Shown here: in pieces, positions 13,701-26,922 of the stretch | Layout of the letters: each line of letters opens with the position of its first letter | Numbering within the stretch: the first letter of the stretch is position 1 | Source: Stromatinia cepivora | Lineage: Eukaryota > Ascomycota > Leotiomycetes > Helotiales > Sclerotiniaceae | Assembly (NCBI GenBank): GCA_014898415.1 | Contig: RCTD01000004.1 | Coordinates: forward strand, 2,727,001 to 2,791,000 | Reading direction: 5' to 3' | Length of the DNA stretch: 64,000 bases | Notes under the pieces: generated by a model | The model's database searches: none | The model's input: the letters and a program-made list of their open reading frames with translations, nothing else | What the model was told of the DNA's origin: nothing | Position numbers and translations under genes: made by a program

Positions 13701-14469
13701 AATATTCAAATCAAGATTTATTGATGAGATCAAAAACGAAGGCATTGAGAAGGCATTTCCAAAATCGAGGTTTGTAATCCAGATATGGAATAATACAGAA
13801 AAGGGAACAATATTAACGCAATCGTTTACAATTCAGCGAGTAAATCAACATTTGATATTAAATATTATGATTATCCTACAATTAATTACACAAACAACTT
13901 TGTATATTAAGGACATTATTCAAGCTTATATACAAGTAGTATCCAATCTGGTATAATTATTTTACATCCTATTATCCAAGGAAATGGAATTCATAAAGGA
14001 AACATTATTACAAATGATCAAATCATTATATAATATATTAGAAACTGGAAATCATTGGGTCAGCACTTACCATAACCATTATCTCATTGCATTCCAAATG
14101 ATTCAATCAACCTACGACCCCTATCTAATATACACCAAACAAGAAGATAAAGTATTTGGATTAATAGGATTTCAAATAAATAATATAATTATTATAATCA
14201 ATAAAGTATTTATAGATAAAGAATAAAAAGAACTCAAAAATACAAAGTTTCTTATAAAGAATTGAAAAACTTTATTACCCGAGAATCCCCTTAAATTCAA
14301 TAGAACTATTATCATCTAAGCAAATGATAATTCCATTTATATCAATCAAAAAAGGTAATATACGAATCTATAATTCGTTAAAATATAATCAATTGATATT
14401 TATAATACAAGAGGCAAAATTCGAAAAAATATAATCCCAAAGAATTAATATATTGCTTAATATACAAAA
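10765..14469 (+). mobile_element. Copia D, 5' segment (gag, protease, integrase, RT)
   Basis: This is the oldest layer of the left nest and a different Copia family from A-C. In order it shows a gag-like segment ending with a zinc-knuckle remnant (CFIYKKEGY, about 11,470), a protease with a GIIIDTGVSQ remnant (about 11,870), a 'PFLLLLQDINRFGIYYNN' tract (about 12,080), integrase, and an RT with 'TGNHWVSTYHNHYL...STYDPYLIY' (13,984-14,226). Copia A interrupts it at 14,469 and RNase H resumes at 26,928. All domains carry stops. No 5' LTR was found; the left end abuts the 3' LTR of Copia B. Confidence 0.8.
13984..14226 (+). pseudogene. Copia D reverse transcriptase fragment
   Basis: Eighty residues are open: 'SLYNILETGNHWVSTYHNHY' and 'STYDPYLIY...FGLIGFQINNIIII'. 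In this fungal Copia family the RT reads 'PLYGxPExGNHWFxTYxxHH...STYDPCLLY...GxVGLQTDDTLxL'. The catalytic DD pair is therefore NN here, consistent with G-to-A change on the coding strand, so the copy is inactive. Confidence 0.75.
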
Positions 14470-14635
14470 TGTTGGAAATGAGGCCATCATAGGATTAGAA
14501 TTGAGGTCACGTAATTACAATAGTGTATAGACTATATTTGGGGATAACCTTAATTCTACTCCTATTAGAAATATAGATCCTTAATTCAATCTATATAATT
14601 AACAATACTACTATTTCCTATACCAAAAGTTAACA
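14470..14635 (+). repeat. Copia A 5' LTR (166 bp)
   Basis: It begins TGTTGGAAATGAGGCC and ends AAAAGTTAACA, a TG...CA LTR. It is among the least mutated copies of this LTR in the window. Confidence 0.92.
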
Positions 14636-14655
14636 GATTATAAGATTCGATTGTA
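14636..14655 (+). promoter_or_regulatory. Copia A primer-binding site, RIP-altered
   Basis: GATTATAAGATTCGATTG directly follows the 5' LTR and equals the better-preserved Copia C sequence GGTTATGAGATCCGGTTG after G-to-A and C-to-T changes. The first nine bases of the Copia C form are complementary to CTCATAACC, the anticodon loop region of initiator methionine tRNA, as in Drosophila copia, which primes from a half-tRNA. Confidence 0.55.
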
Positions 14656-16120
14656 TAATAATAATTAGAAAGCAAAGCAAATCGAGAAAGGATTAATATA
14701 ATTAATAGAGGTAAAACAAAATGAAAATCAGAGTTTTTATATAATATCACCGAAGCAGAATTGAAATACGACAATACAGCTTATAATTCACAACATTATA
14801 GGCCAGAATGGAGAGTAGTCTGTACAATACTGATATAGAATTATAACAAAAGTGAAAAGTAAGTTTGTATAGCTACAAGAAAATACACTATAATACGATT
14901 TTATGAATTTTCTTATTATTTTATTTTTATATTTCTTTATTATCCTGAATTTATTTGTTATACATTTTTTAAAACCATCTTAAAAATCTGAAAACTATTT
15001 TTGATATTTATTAAATAACAAGAAATCTTTATAATATCAGAATTAAATAATCCTTTAAAGTTTAATCAAAACAATTATAAATGATAATTTAAATAAATGA
15101 AAATATAATTGAAAGAGAAAGGATAATTTTATATAATTGATTAAATATTAAATGAATATATATAGATTATAGGATTCAATATAGTATCTATTTATGAAAT
15201 CAATAATCGTATATATTATAATATCGAATTAAAATCGGAATACTTAAAGGACGAAGTGAATATATTATTATATATTTGTATAATATTTAATAATAACGAT
15301 GAAGTCTTTATTCATGAATATTCAATAATATATATATTTTGGAGATATTTTAAATCGAAATATATCAAAATCAATATAATCATTATTAATATATATATAA
15401 CAATAATTTAGAACTTCAAATTTCAATTTGATATCTATTTCGATATAATTATTATTGAAGTTTGAAATAAATTGAAAAAGTATAAAAGGAAATTAGGGGC
15501 TGCAAATGAAAGTTATTGATTAGTATATTAAGATATTATTTTATTTTTGATTTTAATATATAATCTTTTAATTGATTATCAAAAAGTAATAAATATATTG
15601 AATATTCAAATCAATTTTAATATCGATGATAAAATTAAGTATTTATAAATTAAGGAATTTTATTTTAAGGATGGATTAAAGCAAATATAAATTGTGAAAG
15701 AATCTAAATATACTTTTCGATATCAAGAATCAGATTTTGAGATTCTAAATAATATTTGTAATTTGTATTAAAAGGAAGATTATTATATATAAAATTATTT
15801 ATATTTAATATGAGCTAATAAATTCTTTTATAATTATTTTCGTTATCAAAAAAAAAGAAAATCATTGAATCCGAAAAAGATTTATTTCAACAAAAAAGAT
15901 TAAGTATATTTTGTTAATAATATTTCTAAATCAGATTTTGATATTAAGGATATAATAAAGGAAGATTGTAATTTGATAAAGGAAACTATTAATAAAGCTT
16001 TTTTTAGCAAATGGTATACCAATATAAATGCTTCTTTATATATATTTGATCAATTTTCATTATTTAGATTAATAGATTTTATTATTAAATAAAGAATAAA
16101 GATTGGTAGGGGAATAATAT

Positions 16121-16402
16121 TGTCACGAATCGTGAACCACAGGAGGCTAACCACATGATACCTCTTATCTCCCATATCAATTTATGAACTGATCATCCAT
16201 ACATATACGTTATAAATCATACGATTTAGTATAGTAAAATAATAACCCTAATAATGCATACATACAATCTTATAACCCACAAATAGATATTTGTATATAT
16301 ATATCTAATCGCTTCTTACAAGTTATAATTCTTCAATTGTAGATTTTAAGGAATATAATTGATCTTATTTATTTAGTTTTATTATAGCTTTTGTGTGTTA
16401 TA
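16121..16402 (+). repeat. Gypsy 1 5' LTR (282 bp)
   Basis: It starts TGTCACGAATCGTGAACCAC and ends TGTGTGTTATA (from TGTGCGTCACA). The first bases form an inverted repeat TCACGA-A-TCGTGA. It is the same LTR as Gypsy 2. Confidence 0.9.
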
Positions 16403-19033
16403 TTATCTATAATTCATTTACAAACATCCAATTATCTAATAGTCTCCCAAATAATATTTCATTTTAATAATACCTTCTTAAATGAACTTTTACGAATGTT
16501 ATATTCAAAGGAAGAAGATCTATTCCGATTTAGTCGACAAAGATAAACTTTTTTAGAAGTATACTATCACTTTTATAATATAACGAACTCCTTCTCCTAT
16601 ATACTTTGAATCTTCGAAAGTATATTCTGAGGAACCCTCTCCTTCTCCTCAATTATTTCAACAATCCTTCGAAAAAAATATGAATATAGAATTGGATAAT
16701 ATTATTATTGGAAGAAAGAAGATTAGTAAAGAGAAGATTTCAATATATGAAATCGATGTTTTTAGTAGTTCAATTGCTCCTTCTAAATCATTATTACAAT
16801 TATAAGATCTCTATATAATAATTATAAGTTTGAAAGAGGAAAATCGATAATTGAAAGTTATAATGATGATGAGTTTTGTAATAATGCAATTTCTTTCTAA
16901 GCCTTAAGTGATGTTTATATAGGTATTCAGGTTAATAGTAGTATCTGGGATTCCCCTTATTTCTTTAATCGAAATTCAAGGATCTTCATTTAAGCAAACC
17001 CGAAAATCCCAAAATCAGAAAAAGAAAACTTTGATCAAACAATTTGATCATCTGAAACCCTCCAAGGATTCTTCTTTTTTTTCAGAAAGTGATGATTTAT
17101 TTAATAATCAGGGGTCCTTTTATTCAAGAAGCCGATCTAATCAATCAAGATTATATTCCTGTGCTAGTTACAATTCACAATAAGATATATATATATTAAA
17201 ATCTATAAATCTTATTACTAAATTTAGCGATGGTATTAAATCTAAAACTAATTTGTGGTAATTATTGGTTATAGAATGATTCGAATTGTATGTTATATTA
17301 TTTAAAAGTGAAATATAATGTTGTATATATATAATCGATCAAATCGAATTGGAAGTATAAGTATATTGTCATGCTTTTTATATATGAATGCTTCGATTTA
17401 TAGTATTCGAATTGGTCGAACAATTTGTAATGATCTATTGGAACCCGGTCGAAATCAATGATACTTGTTTTCAATATAAGATGTAGATTATATTTAATAT
17501 AATTCGATATAACAATTTTTTAGAATAATATAAGAAGTTTAGATTATTTGTTATTCAAATGGAAATTATCGATGATAAAATTCTATTTAAGGATTTCGAA
17601 TAAAAGATTTCCGATTTTTTTTTACAAATAATAATAATACTTATTAAGGATTATAAGATTACAAAAGAATTTGTGAATATATTTACTAAAATAAATCAAA
17701 ACGAAGTTTCATTATAAAAACGAAATCGATATTATATTGATCGAAAAGCCTTTATAATTATTTATAAACTAATAACTATTACAAACTTTTTATAATTTTT
17801 TCGGAACTCTAATAATTCCAATTTTGGAACCTCTATATTCCCGAAACCATTTCCACTCTGGAATACCCCTCCTGGATATATCAGCTTCATTGTATCCAAT
17901 AATTATTCGAATTTCAAATACTTGTTATTTTCTTCTTTTCCTGAAGTAGTATGTATATTGATACTTTGTATCGATAATCTCAATGAGATCGAAATAGTAC
18001 AAAAAGAAGCAAAAAAATTCGAAGAATATCGAAATATCGAAAAAGACTTCAGTTTAGAAACTACAACTAAAGTTATATAGAATATTTATTTAAAAAAAGA
18101 AAAGTATTTAAAATCAAACATTTAGATTCCATTTCCATTCTAAACGCTATATAGAATATAAGATTTCTTAATCTAATCAAGTTTATAGAAGAAGAAACAT
18201 TTACCTTTCCCTATAATCTTTCGAAAAATAATTATATTTATCGATCAAGAGTATTTATTGATTCTGAAGTAAATGGATTCGTTTTTATTAATATTATATT
18301 CCTTACTTATTTATTTCCTATATTTAAATCCAGAATTATATTATTTGAAACTTCAATTGAAATTAAAGAGTATAATAATATATAAGATTATATTATTATT
18401 CATTTTATATTCTTTAATTTAATGATCGATAATTATAAATAATTTTTTGTCCTTTTCCTTATTATTGAATTAAAGAGTTATAATATTATTTTAAATAAAC
18501 TTTGATTATCAAAAACTCAAGCAAAGCTCGATTCTTTCAATCAATGTTTCGAATAATCTAAAGAGAAACCCTGTATTATCTTTTATTCGAATAATCTTCT
18601 CATTATTTAATCATCCTTTTACAAATAGAAGATCGATCGATTAGCTCAACAAAATACTGATCGATAAAATAATCAATTCGAAGAATATTAAAATCGAAGA
18701 GATTCACAATTGAACAGATCAATCGCAACTAATGATATACAATAAGAATCTTCAAATATAAACATAATACAGATTCTTATTGAAAAAGAAGAAATCCCGA
18801 TTCCTTTTAAATTCAATCCATCTCCTTCTCAATCAATCATATTATCATTGCAGATCTATAAATATCTCCCCCATATATTACCCGAAATCCTTGATTTATA
18901 TATATTCAAATTCAATAAATTCTAATTAGAATATAAAAGAAATAAACAAATTGAACTTTTTACTATTATTCTAAAAGAATTCGATGATATAATAAACTTC
19001 CAATGGAATAAACAATATACAGAAAAGAAAATA

Positions 19034-19231
19034 TTGATTGCCCTAATCGAATTCAAGAATACAAAAGTTCGAAAGAAATTTGATCGAGTATTGATCGAAA
19101 TCGATTTAGAATCTGAAATATCATTTAAATATCGACAATATCATCGAGCCTTTTCTAAGTATAAATCAAATATCTTATCTTTTAACCGATTTTATAATCA
19201 TAAAATTATATTGGAAGACAAAAAAGAATAA
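19034..19231 (+). pseudogene. Gypsy 1 pol fragment upstream of RT
   Basis: Sixty-five residues run from 'MIALIEFKNTKVRKKFDRVL' through 'SFKYRQYHRAFSKYKSNIL' to the stop just before the RT fragment. The location, between protease and RT, and the corresponding stretch in Gypsy 2 (about 46,260-46,450) show it is the N-terminal RT linker, where family members read '...PPEYHEFLDVFSKxxxxxLPPHRxxDHxIxL'. It is separated from the next fragment by a single stop (TAA, probably from CAA). Confidence 0.65.
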
Positions 19232-19234
19232 GCT

Positions 19235-19516
19235 TTGCATTATAGCCCGCTTTATAAAATGTCCTTGGAACAATTGGAAATCGTTAAAGAATATATTATG
19301 AATAATTTCAATAAAAATTTCATTGAACCTAATCAAGCCCTTTATATTGCATTCATCCTATTCGTTAAAAAACCTAATGGTAATTTGAAATTCTATATAG
19401 ACTTCAGATTATTGAATTCCTTAATGTGTAAGGATCGGTATCCCCTCTTTTTGATTGACGAAATGCTTTTTCGGCTTTCTAATACTAAGGTCTTTATTAA
19501 ACTCGATATTTGTTAA
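19235..19516 (+). pseudogene. Gypsy 1 reverse transcriptase N-terminal fragment
   Basis: Ninety-three residues include 'FVKKPNGNLKFYIDFRLLNS' followed by 'MCKDRYPLFLIDEMLFRLSN' and 'VFIKLDIC'. This is the textbook Ty3/Gypsy RT start (FVKKKDGxLRxCVDYRxLNxxTxKxRYPLPxIDExLxxLxxAxxFTKLDL). The first catalytic aspartate (LD) is still present. The YxDD box downstream near 19,690 reads YFDNI, so its second aspartate is lost. Confidence 0.9.
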
Positions 19517-21849
19517 ACTTTTCATTATATAAGAATGGATTCTGCTTTGAAAGAGTATACTACCTTTCGAACCTGATATGGACTATACAAATGCAAGATC
19601 GTATTATTCGGATTAACGAATGATCCTGCAATCTATCAGCATTATATGAATAATATTCTATTCGATTATTTAGATATCTTTTATATAATATACTTCGATA
19701 ATATTCTAATTTATTCTAAGAACAAAGAAAAGTATCAAATTTATATTAAATTAATTCTTGAATGATTAGAAATTGTTGGCTTATAAATGGATCTCAAGAA
19801 ATACGAATTCAATATTATATATATCAAATACTTGGGCTTTATTATCTTTATTAAAGGAGTAAAGGTAGATACTGAAAAGATTGAGGTAGTTGAAAACTGG
19901 ACCTTTCCGATAATAATGAAAGGGATTCAATCAGTGAAAAGCAAACGTTAAATTCGTATTCGACGAAATATACCAAAATGTATTCAATATCTTGAAGAAA
20001 AAGTTTATCTTTACTCCACTCCTACAACATTATAATCACCAACTCCCTTATATACTCAAAACAGATACATCCGATAAAGTAATTACTAATATATTATCAC
20101 AACAATATAACAAAGATTGATTTCCTATAACTTATTTCTTCAAGACCATAATTACCATTAAACTGAATTACAAAATTCATAATAAAGAAATACTATCAAT
20201 CATTCAATCTCTCAATTATTAAAAAACGGAACTCGCTAGTTCATTATATAAAATCAAAATTTATACCGATTATAAAGCCCTCAAATATTTCATGGTTATC
20301 AAGATTTTCAATATCCGATAAACTCGCTAAACAAAAGTTCTAATTAATTATAATTTCATTATTATATATCGTTCTAAAAAAGATAACCCTTTCGCTAACA
20401 CTTTAACCCATCAGATCAATAAATTGGACCTTTAGAACTATACCAAAAAGAAGAATCGCTTTCAGCAATTTATTAAAGACAATCAAATTGATACCGAAAT
20501 CATAAGAAAAGCCTTACAAAAACATCATTTAAACGAAATAACGATTACTAACATCGATTTGAATAAAATCGCTCCTCAATTCGATCTAATTAATTATATT
20601 ATTGAAGCAAATAAAACTACAAATAGTTTGTTAACATTCAAAATACAAGCTACCTAAGATCACAAACATATATCACTCCAAAATAACCTTTTGTTCTACA
20701 ATGACCACCTAATAATACCTAATATTGACAACCTTCGAATTTACCTGATTCGTGAAACCTATAATTCCGTTTCCATTGTTTATCCTAATATAAATAAAAC
20801 CTATTTCTTATTATCTCAATAATATTATTGATCCAAAATACACGATATTATAACTAGATATATATACAATTGTCATACCTACAAATACAATTCTGTTCTA
20901 TACAATTGTACCCCTGATTTATTACATCCATTTCCAATTCCTAATCGAGTATAACAATATATTATTATAGATTATTACAACTTTAATAAAGATAAATATA
21001 AATATAATAATATTTTAATCATTATTAATCAATTAACAAAATAAACTATCTCTATACTTTATTACAAATCAATCGATACTTGAATTCAAGTATAATTATA
21101 TCTTTACTATATATATCGATATTATAATCCCCTTAATATTATAGTATTAAATTACAGCCTTCGGTTTGTGTCGCAATTCTGGAGGGAGTTCGGCCGGGTC
21201 CTGGGGGCCGATCTCAAACTATTCATTACTCATTATTTCCAAATCAATGATCAAACTGAGATCTATAATTAATACCTTTAATAACAATTAAAGTCATTTA
21301 TTAGCTATTATTAAAACAATTAATTAGAATTCCTATGTATAATAGATTACACGCAACTTACTCTTCTATACGATTCCTTAGAAGGGTTTACACCCTACGA
21401 AACCCTATACAAGCATGCACTGAAATATACATAGGAATAAAAGAAAGACGTTAATAAACCAATAAACAATATAAATATATATAATGCCTGTATATATATA
21501 GAATACAATAAATTAATTCTTATACAAACGAAAGAAAGTCTATTGTATACTCAAACCAAGATATCGAAATCTACGAATACTCATTGGTATAAGATCGATT
21601 TCGATATCAAAAATTATATATAACTCAATATAAAGAATTATTCTATTCAAAAACCATCCAAAAAACTGGACTTCCCAATTCAAGGAAGATTCAAGATCAT
21701 TAGTTGATCTGAGAGCTTTTTTAAGTTCGAATTCCCGATTACAATGAAAATTCATTCTATTTTCCTTTTAGATCGATTATATAAGATATATAACAATCCT
21801 TTTCCTGATCAGATATTCGAATTATCTCTGTTTATTAATATAACTAATA

Positions 21850-22015
21850 ATTCGGAATAGAAAATGGAAAAGATTCTAACAATAAAGAAAACACGAAAAA
21901 CCTTATTATACAAAATCTTATGATTTAATAGCAATATCGATCTTACCTGATATCCTACTTCCGATCTTAAAATATCATTATACTTTCTGTGCGATTTTTA
22001 TTTGGCCAATTCAAT
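21850..22015 (+). pseudogene. Gypsy 1 chromodomain remnant
   Basis: Reading through stops gives 'KMEKILTIKKTRKTLLYKIL' and then a '...YPTSDLK' segment followed by 'FHLAN'-like residues. This is the integrase C-terminal chromodomain pattern (W-x-VExIL..R..R....Y.V.W.G....DxTWxPxxxL). Gypsy 2 carries the same segment at about 50,826-50,985. Chromodomains direct chromovirus integration to modified histones; the remnant identifies the clade. Confidence 0.65.
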
Positions 22016-22808
22016 GTTGTCTGGTCCTTTTAATCGATTAATTGATTGGATAAAACTTTATAAAAGTGGAGAGGATAATTATAATTATATAGATAACGAT
22101 TCATTTATAAAACTAAAAGAAAGAAAAGTGTTCTTCAATATAATAGATTAGATATTATGATTTTATAATGATATATATATATACGATTATAAAAGGATCG
22201 AAAACTCATACAAATTCGAAAGAATTTGATTGTATATATATATAGCCCAAATTCTATATAATAGACGAACTGCTATCACCAAGATAATACAAAGGTAATA
22301 TATTTCAAAAAACTTATACCTATAATCATTTAAAAAATCATACAAAAGGAAACTTGAACATAATAAGAATGAAATGTAACGTTACCTTTATCGATTTCGT
22401 TCAATTTAATTGATTTAGTTAATTTGATCGATTAACTTGATCGATTTCGGAATTAATTATATTAATCATCCATTATCATTATACCATAATTCAATCTCCT
22501 TCCCTTTTCTATTGAAACTTTTTCCTTTCAGAGATTCCCCAAATCAAGGAGAATACGAATCAATGTTAATTTAATCAATTGATAAACGATTTAGTCGATT
22601 TGATCAATTCATTCGTCATTTTGGTCAATTTGATCGATAATTTTGATTAATTTGATCAATTTCCCATTAAATTGATCAAATCAACCAAAATGACCAATCT
22701 AATTGATTTAAAGTTTATGAACCTTTACAAAACCTGGTTTCCAATGAAATAGTAATAGAATAGAAAAATGAAATATTCGAAGACAAACTTTTCCGAAAAG
22801 AAGAATAA

Positions 22809-23090
22809 TATTACGAATCATGAATTATAGAAGACTAACTACATAATATCTTTTATCTTCTATATCAATTTATAAACTAATCATCTGTACGTATATATTA
22901 CGAATCATACAATTTAATATAATAAAATAATAACCCTAATAATATATACACACAACCCTGCAGTTTACAAATAGATATTTGTATATATATATCTAATCAC
23001 TACTTACAAACCATAATTCTTCAATTGTAGATTCTAAGGAACATAATTGACCCTGTTTATTCAGCTCTATTACGGCTCTTGTGCGTCACA
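22809..23090 (+). repeat. Gypsy 1 3' LTR (282 bp)
   Basis: It starts TATTACGAATCATGAATTAT, the RIP-altered TGTCACGAATCGTGAACCAC, and ends CTTGTGCGTCACA. The terminus is better preserved than in the 5' LTR. Confidence 0.9.
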
Positions 23091-26000
23091 AATATATTAT
23101 TGTTATTAGGGTTTAATGGATATAATATACAAAGATAATTCTAAGATGTTATTTTCAAATATATTATATATATTAAGATTAGGAGTAAACTTATTATTAG
23201 AAAATAGGATCTACAAAATAGAGTTGTAAAGGGAATTCAACTTTTATTATATATATTTCAAAAAGAACAATAAAAAAGTTATCCATACTAAAATACAAAA
23301 TGGAATATATATGATTTCATATATAACCAAAGAATATAAAAATATAGTTTTCTGTTCAAATATATATCAAAATAATCAGGAAAAAAGTTTTTTTTTAGAA
23401 ATAATCGATAACATCAAAAATATTAATAATAAATTAATATTCAAAAAGAAAAAAAAATATTTATTATAATATCAAAGATTCAATCATCTAGGTTCAAATA
23501 AGATCAAAAATCTATACAAAGTATCTAATATAATTAAATTAATAAAGATTTCAATTGAATTAGATATTTATAAAGTATATATATTCATCAAAATAATCAA
23601 TTATATTTCAAAGTAATTGAATTTATATAAATTAAAGAGATTCGAATTTATATATTTCGATATTATAAAACCATTCTTAAAATCGATTCAAGGGAATCGT
23701 TATTTTATATTAATTATTGATAATTGTATAAAAGTAAATTGAATTATATTATTTAAATAAAAAGATAATACAATTCAAATATTAAAAATTTGGAAAAAGG
23801 AAATGGAATTGATTATTAAAGAAAAGATTATTACAATTAGGATTAATAATATATTAAAACTTTTATAAATTATTTATGAATAATCATTAAACATATAATC
23901 CGAAATTATAACAATTGCCTTTTCACATCAAAACAAATCTGTAAAATAGAATATAAAAATTATAAAAACAAATATAAAAATAATACTAAAAGAAACTGGA
24001 TTATTATTAAAATTTTGGAATAAAATTGTAAAGTATAATATTTATATTAGAAATTGTATTAATATTGATTTTAATATAAACGGAATAGATCGATTTTTTA
24101 TAAAAACTTTTACAAATATAATATCAAATATAAAGATATATAAAATCTAAAAGAATAAATATTATATTTATATTAATTTCAAGATTATTCTAAAAAGATA
24201 AAGATATAATAAATTACAGGATATTTCGAGAATTGGTGTATTCCTAGGATATTCAAAAGTTATAAACAAATATATCAAAATATATTCTTCAGAATTAGAT
24301 TATATATTTCGATTAAATAAAATAATTATAAATGAATTTCATTGAGAAGGAGATTTGAATTTTAAATTAAGAAATTATGAATCAGGTCTATAAAGAACAA
24401 AGAATATAAAATTAAATCGAAGACTTCACAATAAACTGATAACAAACAAAACATCTTTTTTATCTTTAATACCAAATATAATATCTATATTACCTTTATT
24501 TTAAACATTCTTTTTAATAGATATTATACCGAGTTCAATGATTATATCAAGCATCTTAATTGTCGAGTTGAAATCAAATAAATTAAATATATCAATATCA
24601 ATATATAATGAAGATGGAAATAGCAATATTCAGAAAACAAATCAAGAATCTTCTTCCAAGGATATTTTAGATATCGAATCTATCATTTTAGAGGTTCCAA
24701 TCCAAGAATTAACTTCTGTAGATTTTAAATCTATATCGGAAACAAAATTTAAGATTGTTTTAAATTTTATTAATAAATCTATTTCAATAAAATCAAAAAA
24801 CAAAATAAATCTATAATCATTTGAAACCGAATAAAAGAATACAATGGATCTTGAAAACGAACCCTCAAAATATCTAATATGAAAACAGAAAAGAGATATA
24901 GAACAAGATTTTAAAGGAGAATAAGAAAATAAGATTATAAGAATATTGATTACAATATCTATATAGGCCAAAATTTAAGAAAGTATAGAATATATTATAA
25001 TTACAATCCCAATTATTTACAAGATAGATTTTTATATTAAAGATAAGATCATTTCAGATTTCATAATTTCGTTGATAAATATAAATAATACAGAAAATAT
25101 AATATATTTGATCAAAGAAATTCTGGGAATCAAAATATCAAGAACTTATAAGGAAACAATATCGGATCGAGAATATTCTGAAAAATAGAAGGAAATTATT
25201 CAAAAGGAAATTATATTTTTGATTCAAAATGGTATTTGGAAAGAATATATATTCTCTAAAAAAAGTAATCTGATTTCGACGAAATGAGTATTTATAATTA
25301 AGATTAAAAATAATAAAATAGAACGATTTAAAGTAAGATTAATTATTCGAGAATTTAATTAAATATTAGAAAAAGATTATAATAAAATATTTGTATCAAT
25401 AATAAGACTAAATATATTCAAATTATTTTTAGTTATTGTTATAAAAGAAAATTTGGAATATTTATATTTCGATATCAAAAATGCTTTTATTAAATTATAT
25501 TTGAAGAAAGAGATTTATTTCGAATTATTTTAAAATATTAAAATCGAAAAGGGATATATATTATAAGCTTTACAAAGTTTATATGATTTGAAGCAAATTG
25601 AAAGAGATTGGAGTTTATTATTGAAGAAAGAGTTTTTAGGTATAGGCTTTATATAAAGTTTGATAGATTTATATCTGTATATATTCAAAGACCGTAATAT
25701 AATATTATTGATATATATCAATGATATTGTTATTGCATTATATATATTATTATAAATCATTTAATTCGATGAAAAGCTATCAGTCTGTTTTAATATTAAA
25801 AATTTAGAGCAGATTAATAAGATCCTAGATATTAGAGTTATTTGTGATAGAAAAGTGTATATATTAATTATAAATTAAAAAGAATATCTCAATATTATAT
25901 TAATCAAATATAATATTATATATAGATAATACCAAATCAAGAAACTATCAATAGTGGATTATACTTATCTCCGGTCAGCAATCGATAACGATGAACTGAT

Positions 26001-26756
26001 AGATATAAACGAATATTAATAACGAATAGGAAATGTAATTCATTTAATAATATATACTTGATTAAATATAATGTTCTCAATTGGAAGACTTTCACAATTT
26101 ATAACAAAATCAATAAAACATTATACTATAGTTTTGAAGAATCTAATGCGATATCTATGATCAACAATTAAATAGAAATTATGGTTCGGATTAAAGAAAG
26201 TATAATTTGATATTTACAAAGAATATAATATATCTAATAATATAATAAAGATATATATAAATGCAGATTGGATTAATAACAAATATAATTAGAAAAGTGT
26301 TTCAAAGAGAATTGTAATATTCTATAAAGGTTTTATATTATGGGCTAGTAAGAAACAAATATTTATAATTACTTTTAATACAAAATCAGAATATATTATA
26401 ATAACAATATTTATCAAATAAAAAAGATAAATTATATAAATACTCAAAGATCTATTCAAATCAAATTATATTGAAAAGAACAAAAATACAATTCAAATAC
26501 TTGATAACAATCAGAATATTTTAACTTTAATCAAGAACCCATATTTATATAAACGATTCAAACATATAGATATCAGTTATCATTTTATTAAAAATTTAAC
26601 AAAAAAGAAGAAAATCGCTACTAGTTATATCAATATATATAATATAATTGCCAACAGAATAATGAAGCTTTATACAAGGATTGCTTTCAAAAGATTCAAA
26701 AAAATGTTAGGATTAATAATCTAAAAGGATTGAATAGGATATTCTTAATAAAGGAA

Positions 26757-26922
26757 TATTAGAAATGAAACCATTATAGGATTAGAATTGAGATTATATA
26801 ATCATAATAATACATAGATTATATTTGGGGATAATCTCAATTCTACTCCTATTAGAAATATAGATCCTTAGTTCAATCTATATAGTCAACAATACTACTA
26901 CTTCCTGCACCAAAAGTTAATA
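26757..26922 (+). repeat. Copia A 3' LTR (166 bp)
   Basis: It begins TATTAGAAATGAAAC and ends AAAAGTTAATA, the RIP-altered form of TGTTGG...TTAACA. It differs from the 5' LTR mainly by transitions. Confidence 0.9.

Larger units (their letters stand above)
16121..23090 (+). mobile_element. Gypsy 1: chromodomain Ty3/Gypsy (chromovirus-type) nested in Copia A
   Basis: Two 282-bp LTRs and a perfect 5-bp duplication AATAT (16,116-16,120 and 23,091-23,095) define the element, 6,970 bp long. The order on the plus strand is gag (about 17,300-18,200), protease (about 18,230-18,560), RT (19,235-19,900), RNase H, integrase (about 20,690-21,500) and a chromodomain-like C-terminus (about 21,855-22,010). 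Every frame has stops. Relative to Gypsy 2 it lacks roughly 90-100 bp of RT near 19,935. A short GC-rich patch in integrase (21,155-21,220) escaped the AT decay. Confidence 0.92.
14470..26922 (+). mobile_element. Copia A: Ty1/Copia element nested in Copia D, itself hosting Gypsy 1
   Basis: It is bounded by two 166-bp LTRs and a perfect 5-bp target duplication CAAAA (14,465-14,469 and 26,923-26,927). It sits in the RT-RNase H interval of Copia D. Without Gypsy 1 the element is about 5.48 kb. It encodes in order gag (about 14,990-15,780), protease/integrase (23,100-24,400), RT (about 25,400-25,760) and RNase H (about 26,250-26,650), all on the plus strand and all broken. A tRNA-primer-like site follows the 5' LTR. 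Compared with Copia C it keeps an extra stretch of about 395 bp in gag. Confidence 0.92.
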
